Source: an uncultured Verrucomicrobiota bacterium
Lineage (GTDB): Bacteria > Verrucomicrobiota > Kiritimatiellia > RFP12 > UBA1067
NCBI GenBank assembly: GCA_945947925.1
Contig: CAMEZU010000114.1
Coordinates: 1-6,214 of the forward strand
Length of the DNA: 6,214 bases
Reading direction: 5' to 3'
Positions 1 through 4,499 of this stretch are shown here, piece by piece. Each line of letters opens with the position of its first letter. Within the stretch, counting starts at the first letter, position 1. The position numbers and the translations under genes were made by a program. The notes under the pieces are model-generated. The model was not told the origin of the DNA. It did no database searches and was given only the letters and a program-made list of their open reading frames with translations.

Positions 1-7
1 AGGTGTT

Positions 8-21
8 GTTTATGCTATAAT
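8..21 (+). promoter_or_regulatory. Extended -10 promoter for a leaderless transcript (block A)
   Basis: The TATAAT hexamer lies at 16-21 and is preceded by TG one base upstream (13-14), which makes a perfect extended -10 element. The ATG of the first gene begins at 28, six bases after the hexamer, so transcription would be expected to start at or within a base or two of the A of the ATG. The 14 bases at 8-21 match those at 1916-1929 at all but one position. Any -35 element lies outside the window. Confidence 0.72.
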
Positions 22-27
22 GGGTCT

Positions 28-288
28 ATGATCCTCAAACACCGAGACATGGAGCTGCTGCGGTTTGACTGGCTTGAACCGCAGGGGGATCGTGTCGTCT
101 CGGTGACGGAGGAGAACCGCCGCCTCCTGCCGAACATGAAGACGGATCCGTTTGTTACGGCCGATGAAGTGGCCGAGTTGCTGGGTGTGAGTCGCCGCAC
201 GGTATTGCGGGAGATCGCCAGGCTGCGCGAGGAGGGGCGCATCACGCGCGTCGGGTCCGACAAGACGGGACATGGGGTGGTGAAGTAA
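28..288 (+). CDS. Small winged-helix protein, probable chimera or remnant
   Basis: An 86-residue protein in two unlike parts. Residues 1-38 (MILKHRD, then LLRFDWLEPQG and SVTEENRRLLP) resemble, from memory, the extreme N-terminus of a larger HipA-like or XRE-associated protein family found in gut bacteria. Residues 41-86 form a winged helix: helix-turn-helix with VTADEVAELLGVS followed by the recognition helix RRTVLREIARLREEG, then a wing RITRVGSDKTGH. That second part looks like the C-terminal winged helix of AlbA/AAA-4-type ATP-binding proteins. Both assignments are recall, not a search. The start at 28 is chosen because it sits at the expected transcription start of the promoter; there is no Shine-Dalgarno sequence. 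The stop TAA touches the ATG of the radical SAM gene, so the two are probably translationally coupled. It may be a compact DNA-binding regulator or the fused debris of two accessory genes. Confidence 0.68.
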   Translation: MILKHRDMELLRFDWLEPQGDRVVSVTEENRRLLPNMKTDPFVTADEVAELLGVSRRTVLREIARLREEGRITRVGSDKTGHGVVK

Positions 289-1185
289 ATGGATGGCATG
301 TGTGAACTTTGTCCGCGGAAATGCAAGGCGGCGCGTTTCGGGGCGGACCCGAAGGCCGGCTATTGCGGGGCGCTGAACGCGCCGCGCGTGTTCCGGTGGG
401 GACCGCACTTCGGCGAGGAGCCGCCCCTTACGGGCGAACGCGGGTCGGGCTGCGTCTTTTTCTCGCGCTGCACGATGAAATGCCTCTACTGCCAGAACTC
501 GCCGTGGAGCTGGAAGGGCGAGGGCGTGGACAAGACGATTCCGGAGCTCACGCAGATCTTCCGCGACCTCGCGCTCAAGGACAAGGTGGAGAACTGGAAC
601 CTCGTCTCGCCGACCCCGTACCTTCCCTACGTCCGCGAAGCCGTCCAGCCGCTCTTCAGGGAGGGCATCCGCCTTCCCTTCGTCTGGAACTCCTCGGGCT
701 ACGAGCGCGTGGAGACGCTGGAGGAATACGCCGATCTCTGCGACTGGGCGCTCTTCGACCTGCGCTACGCAAGCGACGCGACGGCCGTCGCCGCCTCGCA
801 GGCGTCGGGCTATGTCGCCGCCTCCCGCGCTGCGATCAAATGGGCCTACAATCGCTCGCTCATCACGCATCGCTCATCGCTCATCGTTCGCCTCCTGGTC
901 CTGCCGGGACACGCCGAGGAGGCGATTGAGAATCTCGCGTGGCTGGCGACCGAGGTGTCGAACGAGGTGGCGATTTCGGTGATGGCGCAGTACACGCCCG
1001 CCTACAAGGCGCTGGAGACGCCGCCGTTTGACCGTTCGGTGACGGAAGAGGAATACGAGAGCGTGACCGAGGCTGCGGCGGACTTCGGCTTCGAGAACGG
1101 CTGGATCCAGGGCTACGCGGCGAGCGATCCGAAGCTGGCGCTCCTCGGGGAGAACATGTCCGCCGACCATGGAGTCGTGAAATGA
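289..1185 (+). CDS. Radical SAM protein, PflX/COG1313-like (PFL-activase relative)
   Basis: A 298-residue predicted iron-sulfur enzyme that would cleave S-adenosylmethionine to a 5'-deoxyadenosyl radical in the cytoplasm. The radical SAM cluster motif CxxxCxxC is C61-TMK-C65-LY-C68, preceded by the family's RGSGxxFFS stretch. An N-terminal cysteine group (C5, C8, C12, C26) is typical of COG1313 proteins, which resemble pyruvate formate-lyase activating enzymes but have no settled substrate. The later LLVLPGH segment matches the family's conserved LPG strand. No glycyl-radical enzyme is in the window, so the target is unknown. It is not QueE: the cysteine-rich N-terminus and the length do not fit. 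The start at 289 abuts the preceding TAA; M4 (298) is an alternative. Residues about 189-202 (SLITHRSSLIVR) come from a 7-base tandem repeat and look like an insert. The stop overlaps the next start (ATGA). Confidence 0.85.
   Translation: MDGMCELCPRKCKAARFGADPKAGYCGALNAPRVFRWGPHFGEEPPLTGERGSGCVFFSRCTMKCLYCQNSPWSWKGEGVDKTIPELTQIFRDLALKDKVENWNLVSPTPYLPYVREAVQPLFREGIRLPFVWNSSGYERVETLEEYADLCDWALFDLRYASDATAVAASQASGYVAASRAAIKWAYNRSLITHRSSLIVRLLVLPGHAEEAIENLAWLATEVSNEVAISVMAQYTPAYKALETPPFDRSVTEEEYESVTEAAADFGFENGWIQGYAASDPKLALLGENMSADHGVVK
857..891 (+). repeat. 7-base tandem array inside the radical SAM gene
   Basis: Five consecutive heptamers can be read: CGCTCAT, CACGCAT, CGCTCAT, CGCTCAT, CGTTCGC. 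The reverse complement gives TGAGCGA-type units, which match the degenerate TGRNNNR pattern of the other heptamer arrays here. The array is read in frame as ITHRSSLIV just before the conserved LPG strand, where related proteins have a variable linker. In this orientation the units place TCA rather than TGA on the coding strand and so introduce no stop codon. Confidence 0.7.
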
Positions 1186-1883
1186 CCGATGCACACTGTC
1201 ACCTGGTCCGCGGCGAAACGCGGCATTTGCTCTGCGAACCGTTCGTCGGGGAGGCGTCCCGCCTCGCCGCGGAAAGGGACGTCGTCTTCTACGGGACGCA
1301 TCCGTGGTATCTCGACGGTTTCGATGCGGACGCCTTGCGCGCCCGGCTCGCGGCGAATCCGCAGGCGGGCGTCGGGGAAATCGGCCTCGACCGGCTCAAG
1401 GAGAGGAACATTTCCCCGCGGATGCGCGAGATCTTCGAGGCGCAGCTTCGGCTCGCCGCCGAGTTCCGGCGTCCTGTCGTTCTCCATGGCGCCAAGTGCT
1501 GGGGCGATGTCGTGAAGACAATTGAGAATGGAAAATGGAGAATGGAGAATGAAGGCGGGCGGATCCCAGCCTTCCTCTTCCACGGCTTTTCGCGGTCGGG
1601 CGGACTCCTCCCCGATATCGTGAAGCTGAACGGCTACGTCTCGATCGGACCGGCGATCCTCAACGACCACGCGGTCAACTACCGCGAGCTCGCGAAGGCG
1701 ATTCCCGAGGACCGCCTGCTTGTCGAGAGCGACGCGACGGCGGAGAACGACGCCGAAGTCCCGTCCGTCCGTGACATCGCGGCGAAGCTCGCCGAGCTGC
1801 GCGGCCTCACGGCGGAGGCGCTCGAAAAGGTTCTCGAGCGCAATGCCGAGGCCTTTCTCGGGGTCCTGAACAAACACGAATAA
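1182..1883 (+). CDS. TatD-family metal-dependent hydrolase (putative DNase/phosphodiesterase)
   Basis: A 233-residue TIM-barrel amidohydrolase of the TatD family, whose members act as metal-dependent 3'-5' exonucleases or phosphodiesterases in the cytoplasm. Expected metal and catalytic motifs appear in order: D3-A-H5-C-H7, GTHPW at 38-42, GEIGLD with E66, LHG with H102, FHGFSRS with H134, and ESDA with D184. At 233 residues it is shorter than the usual 255-265, mostly through tight loops, yet all key residues are present. Residues about 114-125 (IENGKWRMENEG) are encoded by a 7-base tandem repeat and break the otherwise conserved spacing between the H102 and H134 strands. The start overlaps the radical SAM stop by four bases (ATGA), implying translational coupling. 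Which of the several TatD subfamilies it belongs to cannot be settled from the sequence alone. Confidence 0.9.
   Translation: MTDAHCHLVRGETRHLLCEPFVGEASRLAAERDVVFYGTHPWYLDGFDADALRARLAANPQAGVGEIGLDRLKERNISPRMREIFEAQLRLAAEFRRPVVLHGAKCWGDVVKTIENGKWRMENEGGRIPAFLFHGFSRSGGLLPDIVKLNGYVSIGPAILNDHAVNYRELAKAIPEDRLLVESDATAENDAEVPSVRDIAAKLAELRGLTAEALEKVLERNAEAFLGVLNKHE
1522..1556 (+). repeat. 7-base tandem array inside the TatD-family gene
   Basis: Consecutive heptamers TTGAGAA, TGGAAAA, TGGAGAA, TGGAGAA, TGAAGGC follow the degenerate TGRNNNR pattern. The stretch is A-rich in a gene that is otherwise strongly GC-rich, and it encodes a hydrophilic run (ENGKWRMENEG) not expected at this place in TatD proteins. 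The reading frame stays open through it. Confidence 0.75.
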
Positions 1884-1920
1884 ACCGTCGGGGCGGCGGG
1901 GACGCCGCGCCTGCGGTTTA
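1881..1920 (+). terminator. GC-rich hairpin between blocks A and B, terminator-like
   Basis: TAAACCG (1881-1887, including the TatD stop codon) is the exact complement of CGGTTTA (1914-1920). Inside it GCGGCG (1893-1898) pairs with CGCCGC (1903-1908) around a GGGA loop, giving a two-part stem of about 13 pairs. The only T run (TTT) lies within the 3' arm and not after it, so this is not a classic intrinsic terminator. It could also insulate the two blocks. The next promoter's -10 begins four bases after the stem. Confidence 0.5.
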
Positions 1921-1929
1921 TGGTATAAT
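1916..1929 (+). promoter_or_regulatory. Extended -10 promoter for a near-leaderless transcript (block B)
   Basis: TATAAT lies at 1924-1929 with TG at 1921-1922, and eight bases separate it from the ATG at 1938. The gap (TTACCCGT region) holds no purine-rich ribosome site, consistent with a leaderless or nearly leaderless message. The expected -35 zone falls inside the hairpin at 1881-1920 and shows no TTGACA-like sequence, as is common for extended -10 promoters. The promoter's upstream bases double as the hairpin's 3' arm. Confidence 0.75.
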
Positions 1930-1937
1930 TTACCCGT

Positions 1938-2687
1938 ATGGCCGAAGAACGACTTCAGAACATCCTTTCGCATGCGGGCGTCGCGTCGCGGCGTCATGCG
2001 GCGGACCTTATCGCCGCCGGGCACGTGACGGTGGACGGCCTCGTGGTCCGCGAGGCCGGGGCGCGCTATGACGCGGCGGCGGTGGCGATCGCCGTGGACG
2101 GCGAGCCTGTGGCGGCCGCGGAGGCGAAGCGGACGATCATGCTCTACAAGCCGGTCGGCGTCCTTTCGTCGATGAGCGATCCCTTCGGCGGCAAGACGGT
2201 GGCGGACCTTGTGCGCGGCATTCCCGAGCGGGTCGTTCCCGTCGGGCGGCTCGACAAGGACAGCGAGGGTCTGCTCCTCATGTCCAACGACGGCGAGCTC
2301 ACGTTCAAGCTGACGCATCCGCGCTACGAGCACGAGAAGACGTACGTGGTCGAGGTGGCGGGACGCTGGAGCGAGGAGAAGCTGCGCATCCTGCGCGGAC
2401 CCGTGACGATGCCGGACGGCTATGTGATCCGTCCCGTCCCGGTGGCCGTCCTCAAGGAGCCGGTGAACAACGTGACGACGCTCGAGTTCCGGCTGCACGA
2501 GGGACGCAAGCGCCAGATCCGCTACATGTGCTCGGCGGCGCATCTCGTCGTCGTGAAGCTGAAGCGCGTCGCGGTCGGCGGCGTGCGTCTTTCGGACGAC
2601 CTGCAACCGGGCGAATGGCGGGATCTCAGTGCTGAGGAGGCGGCTCGCCTCCTCACGACAGGACAGCAGGAGCGGACATGGCGGTAG
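1938..2687 (+). CDS. rluB: Pseudouridine synthase, RsuA/RluB/E/F family
   Basis: A 249-residue enzyme that isomerises uridine to pseudouridine in ribosomal RNA. An S4 RNA-binding domain spans roughly residues 4-50 (RLQNILSHAGVASRR, then AGHVTVDG). The catalytic domain follows, with YKPVGVLSS at 70-78, the active-site motif GRLDKDSEGLLL with catalytic D106, HPRYEHEKTY, and the C-terminal EGRKRQIRYM signature. RluB (large-subunit U2605) is the most common member with this architecture, but RsuA, RluE or RluF specificity cannot be excluded by eye. The start at 1938 is fixed by the promoter eight bases upstream; no Shine-Dalgarno sequence is present. The gene overlaps yggU by 10 bases and heads the block B operon. 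Confidence 0.93.
   Translation: MAEERLQNILSHAGVASRRHAADLIAAGHVTVDGLVVREAGARYDAAAVAIAVDGEPVAAAEAKRTIMLYKPVGVLSSMSDPFGGKTVADLVRGIPERVVPVGRLDKDSEGLLLMSNDGELTFKLTHPRYEHEKTYVVEVAGRWSEEKLRILRGPVTMPDGYVIRPVPVAVLKEPVNNVTTLEFRLHEGRKRQIRYMCSAAHLVVVKLKRVAVGGVRLSDDLQPGEWRDLSAEEAARLLTTGQQERTWR
2668..2672 (+). promoter_or_regulatory. Ribosome binding site for yggU
   Basis: AGGAG lies five bases before the ATG at 2678 and inside the end of the pseudouridine synthase gene. It supports that start and contrasts with the site-less starts at 28, 1938 and 4500. Confidence 0.7.
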
Positions 2688-2971
2688 GCTGTCTTACTGA
2701 GACGCCCGAGGGCGTGATCCTGAACGTGAAGGCGCAGCCGCGGTCCTCGAAGGCGGGGATCGACGGACTCCTCGGGGACGCCGTCAAGGTGCGCATCCGG
2801 TGCGCGCCGGTGGACGGCAAGGCGAACAAGGAGCTGGTCGAGACGCTCGCCGATGCGTTCGACCTTCCGAAGTCGATGGTGGTGTTCAAGTCGGGCGAGA
2901 CGTCCAAGACGAAGCGCATCCTGCTGAAGGGCGTGACGTCCGCCCGCGTCAGGGAGGTCACGGGCTTATGA
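2678..2971 (+). CDS. yggU: YggU / DUF167 family protein
   Basis: A 97-residue protein of the small conserved DUF167 (YggU) family, whose molecular role is not established. The signature is complete: LNVKAQPRSSKAGI, GDAVKVRI, the near-invariant APVDGKANKELVETLA, and SGETSKTKRILL. The length matches the family (about 90-105). The start at 2678 has a good AGGAG site, and the gene overlaps the upstream pseudouridine synthase by 10 bases and the downstream thioesterase by four (ATGA), so the genes are almost certainly co-transcribed and coupled. Confidence 0.93.
   Translation: MAVGCLTETPEGVILNVKAQPRSSKAGIDGLLGDAVKVRIRCAPVDGKANKELVETLADAFDLPKSMVVFKSGETSKTKRILLKGVTSARVREVTGL
2951..2957 (+). promoter_or_regulatory. 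Ribosome binding site for the thioesterase gene
   Basis: AGGGAGG, a strong match to the anti-Shine-Dalgarno complement, ends ten bases before the ATG at 2968. It decides the start: an in-frame ATG exists at 2800, but the 56 extra residues from there would be arginine-rich out-of-frame yggU sequence. Confidence 0.7.
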
Positions 2972-3375
2972 AGAAGATTACGATCGAGTATCGCGTCCCT
3001 TATGCCGACACGGACATGATGGGCGTCGTCTATTACGGAAATTACCTCACGATGTTCGAGCGCGCGCGCAACGAGCTGATGCGGGCGTGCGGCTACACGT
3101 ACAAGGAGTGCGAGGCCGAGGGCTGGGGACTCCCCGTCACGCACGCGGAGTGCAACTACCGCGCGAGCGCGAAGTACGACGACCTCCTCGAAATCTCGGC
3201 GTGGGTCCAGGCGCAGAAGGGCGTCCGTCTCGAGATCGCCTGCGAGATCCGCCGCAAGGGCGAGGAGGGCGTCCTGGTGAACGGCTTCACGCGCCACGCC
3301 TTCATCGACCTCAAGACCTTCCGTCCCTGTCCCCCGCCGGAGAGGTTCGTGGCGATCATGACGGAGGGCAAATGA
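2968..3375 (+). CDS. ybgC: Acyl-CoA thioesterase, YbgC/FadM-like hotdog fold
   Basis: A 135-residue single hotdog-fold (4HBT) protein predicted to hydrolyse acyl-CoA thioesters. The N-terminus carries the family hallmark YADTDMMGVVYYGNYL followed by MFERARNELM. The aspartate before MMGVV (D16) corresponds to the catalytic residue of YbgC-type enzymes, and the stretch GVVYYGNY starts the central hotdog helix. Length is typical for the family (130-145). The start at 2968 overlaps the yggU stop as ATGA and has a strong Shine-Dalgarno sequence. The stop overlaps queD in the same way. In other bacteria ybgC often sits with the tol-pal genes; that context is absent here, so acyl chain preference and physiological role remain open. 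Confidence 0.92.
   Translation: MKKITIEYRVPYADTDMMGVVYYGNYLTMFERARNELMRACGYTYKECEAEGWGLPVTHAECNYRASAKYDDLLEISAWVQAQKGVRLEIACEIRRKGEEGVLVNGFTRHAFIDLKTFRPCPPPERFVAIMTEGK
3363..3367 (+). promoter_or_regulatory. Ribosome binding site for queD
   Basis: GGAGG lies four bases before the ATG at 3372, within the last codons of the thioesterase gene. It supports the start giving MITVTKTVKFDAAH and rules against the longer in-frame ATG at 3087. Confidence 0.65.
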
Positions 3376-3785
3376 TCACCGTCACCAAGACCGTCAAGTT
3401 CGATGCGGCGCATGTGCTGACGAACCATCAGGGGCTGTGCAAGAACCTGCACGGGCATACCTATCGCGTGGACGTCTCCGTCACGCAGGCCGACGACGAC
3501 GCGAGCGACATGGTGATTGACTTCAAGGACCTGAAGCGCCTCGCGACCGAGACGATCTGCGACCGCTTCGACCACGCCTTCGTCTACAACACGCAGTCCG
3601 AGGGCGAACGCGAGATCGCGGCGGTCGTCGAGCGTTACGGGATGCGGACGGTGGCGCTGCCGTTCCGGTCCACGGCCGAGAACATGGCGAAGATGTTCTA
3701 CGAGCAGCTCAAGTCCCGCCTCCCCGGCGTCTCGTCCGTCAAGGTTTGGGAAACGGCGGACTCCTGCGCGGAGTACCGGGCATAA
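3372..3785 (+). CDS. queD: 6-carboxy-5,6,7,8-tetrahydropterin synthase (QueD)
   Basis: A 137-residue member of the PTPS/QueD family, which converts 7,8-dihydroneopterin triphosphate to 6-carboxy-tetrahydropterin, the second step of preQ0/queuosine synthesis. Zinc ligands are visible as H14 (FDAAH) and H27/H29 (LHGHTY). The catalytic cysteine is C23, and the CxxxHGH spacing is the QueD form rather than the longer spacing of eukaryotic pyruvoyl-tetrahydropterin synthase. DFKDLK, FDHAF and a C-terminal VKVWETADSCAEY strand complete the signature. It is the last tightly overlapped gene of the rluB-yggU-ybgC-queD run. Another queuosine gene, queF, lies 0.7 kb downstream in the next transcription unit. 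QueE and QueC are not in the window. Confidence 0.94.
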   Translation: MITVTKTVKFDAAHVLTNHQGLCKNLHGHTYRVDVSVTQADDDASDMVIDFKDLKRLATETICDRFDHAFVYNTQSEGEREIAAVVERYGMRTVALPFRSTAENMAKMFYEQLKSRLPGVSSVKVWETADSCAEYRA

Positions 3786-3786
3786 A

Positions 3787-3821
3787 GAGTGAATCGGTAA
3801 CAGTGAAGAGTGAATAGGTTG
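3787..3821 (+). repeat. 7-base tandem array between queD and rsmD
   Basis: Heptamers GAGTGAA, TCGGTAA, CAGTGAA, GAGTGAA, TAGGTTG fill most of the 41-base spacer. Rotated, they read TGAATCG, GTAACAG, TGAAGAG, TGAATAG. The 9-mer AACAGTGAA at 3799-3807 recurs at 4414-4422 just after rsmD. No promoter-like TATAAT is present, so rsmD is probably read from the block B promoter. Confidence 0.68.
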
Positions 3822-3826
3822 GTGGA

Positions 3827-4411
3827 ATGCGGATAACCGGAGGTCAGTACTGTAACCGCGAGATTCTGGTGCCGAAGACGGATCTGATCCGTCCGACGCA
3901 GGACCGGGTGCGGCAGGCGGTTTTCAACATCATCCAGACCGAGGTCGCGGGCTGCGACTTCCTCGACCTCTTCGCGGGCTCGGGGGCGGTCGGACTCGAG
4001 GCCCTCTCGCGCGGCGCGGCGTCCGCGACCTTCGTCGAGCAGAGCCGCAAGCACCTGGAAGTCCTGCGCAAGAATCTTGGCGTGCTCTGCAAACCCAACA
4101 TCCCAACATCCCAACATCCAAACAACCAGGTCATTTGTTCCGACGTCTACCGCTGGCTCGCGACCTACGTCGGACCCGGCTTCTCGGTCGGTTTCGCGGA
4201 CCCGCCGTACAGGCTCGGCGAGGAGAAGGGCTACGCGCAGGTCCTGGCGACGCTCGCCGAGCGGAACGTGATCCGCACCGGCGGACTCTTCATCGCGGAG
4301 ATGACGGCGGTGCAGAAGGCGGAGGAGACCCCCGGCTGGGACCTCGTCCGCGACCGCGAATACGGCAAGACGAGGATTTGCATCTGGCGCCGAGTGACGG
4401 GAACTGAATAA
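3827..4411 (+). CDS. rsmD: 16S rRNA (guanine-N2)-methyltransferase RsmD
   Basis: A 194-residue SAM-dependent methyltransferase expected to methylate G966 (E. coli numbering) of 16S rRNA in the small subunit. It shows the RsmD order: MRITGGQ at the start, RPTQDRVRQAVFNII at 22-36, SAM-binding motif DLFAGSGAVGLEAL at 47-60, acidic FVE (E71), and the catalytic DPPY at 125-128. Length is in the usual 180-200 range. Residues about 88-101 (KPNIPTSQHPNNQ) are encoded by an 8-base tandem repeat and lengthen the loop between the ENL-like helix and the next strand; this loop is variable in the family, so activity may be kept. The start at 3827 has only a weak GGTGG upstream. The spacer before the gene and the region after it carry related 7-base arrays. 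Confidence 0.93.
   Translation: MRITGGQYCNREILVPKTDLIRPTQDRVRQAVFNIIQTEVAGCDFLDLFAGSGAVGLEALSRGAASATFVEQSRKHLEVLRKNLGVLCKPNIPTSQHPNNQVICSDVYRWLATYVGPGFSVGFADPPYRLGEEKGYAQVLATLAERNVIRTGGLFIAEMTAVQKAEETPGWDLVRDREYGKTRICIWRRVTGTE
4094..4127 (+). repeat. 8-base tandem array inside rsmD
   Basis: Three exact copies of CCCAACAT occur at 4094-4101, 4102-4109 and 4110-4117, followed by a degenerate unit (CCAAACAA). They are read in frame as NIPTSQHPNN. The G-free composition stands out sharply from the GC-rich gene around it. Confidence 0.8.
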
Positions 4412-4447
4412 TGAACAGTGAATTGAATATTCAATATTCATTATTCA
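4405..4447 (+). repeat. AT-rich inverted repeat at the end of rsmD (possible transcript-end hairpin)
   Basis: TGAATAATGAA (4405-4415, spanning the rsmD stop codon) is the exact reverse complement of TTCATTATTCA (4437-4447). Between them ATTGAATATTCAAT (4422-4435) is a perfect 14-base palindrome. The left half is itself made of heptamers (TGAATAA, TGAACAG, TGAATTG) like those before rsmD, and the right half has the same type inverted, so this looks like two heptamer arrays head to head. There is no T run after it and the stem is AT-rich, so termination is only a possibility. The rest of the 88-base gap to queF holds nothing else recognisable before the promoter. Confidence 0.72.
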
Positions 4448-4484
4448 ATCTCCAGCAGTGGGGTCCTTTGCCCTAATCTGAAAA

Positions 4485-4493
4485 TGCTATAAT
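4485..4493 (+). promoter_or_regulatory. Extended -10 promoter for a leaderless queF transcript
   Basis: TGCTATAAT occupies 4485-4493 and matches promoter A exactly over these nine bases. The queF ATG starts at 4500, six bases after the hexamer, so the predicted transcription start coincides with the start codon. The intervening TACGGCC-like bases offer no Shine-Dalgarno sequence. The -35 zone (about 4465-4470) has no convincing TTGACA. Confidence 0.75.
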
Positions 4494-4499
4494 ACGGCC

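Noticed and set aside
10..870. Minus-strand open frame opposite the winged-helix and radical SAM genes
   Set aside because: Same antisense-shadow composition; the + strand carries clear radical SAM motifs.
289..1185. Radical SAM gene as QueE of the queuosine pathway
   Set aside because: The N-terminal cysteine group, the PFL-activase-like sequence around the cluster and the 298-residue length fit COG1313 and not QueE.
1113..2606. Long open frame on the minus strand (497 codons)
   Set aside because: It lies opposite three well-recognised + strand genes, is rich in arginine, histidine and aspartate as expected of an antisense frame in GC-rich DNA, and shows no family motif.
2800..2967. Upstream in-frame extension of the thioesterase
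   Set aside because: The added residues are out-of-frame yggU sequence; the start at 2968 has an AGGGAGG site and a family-typical N-terminus.
3087..3371. Upstream in-frame extension of queD
   Set aside because: The extra residues are an arginine-rich shadow of the thioesterase gene, and the start at 3372 has GGAGG at good spacing.
3787..4127. CRISPR array suggested by repeated short units
   Set aside because: Units are 7-8 bases in direct tandem with no spacers, no long conserved repeat and no cas gene.
4412..4499. preQ1 riboswitch before queF
   Set aside because: The -10 element is six bases from the ATG, leaving no leader RNA, and no aptamer-like C-rich hairpin with an A-rich tail was seen in the gap.
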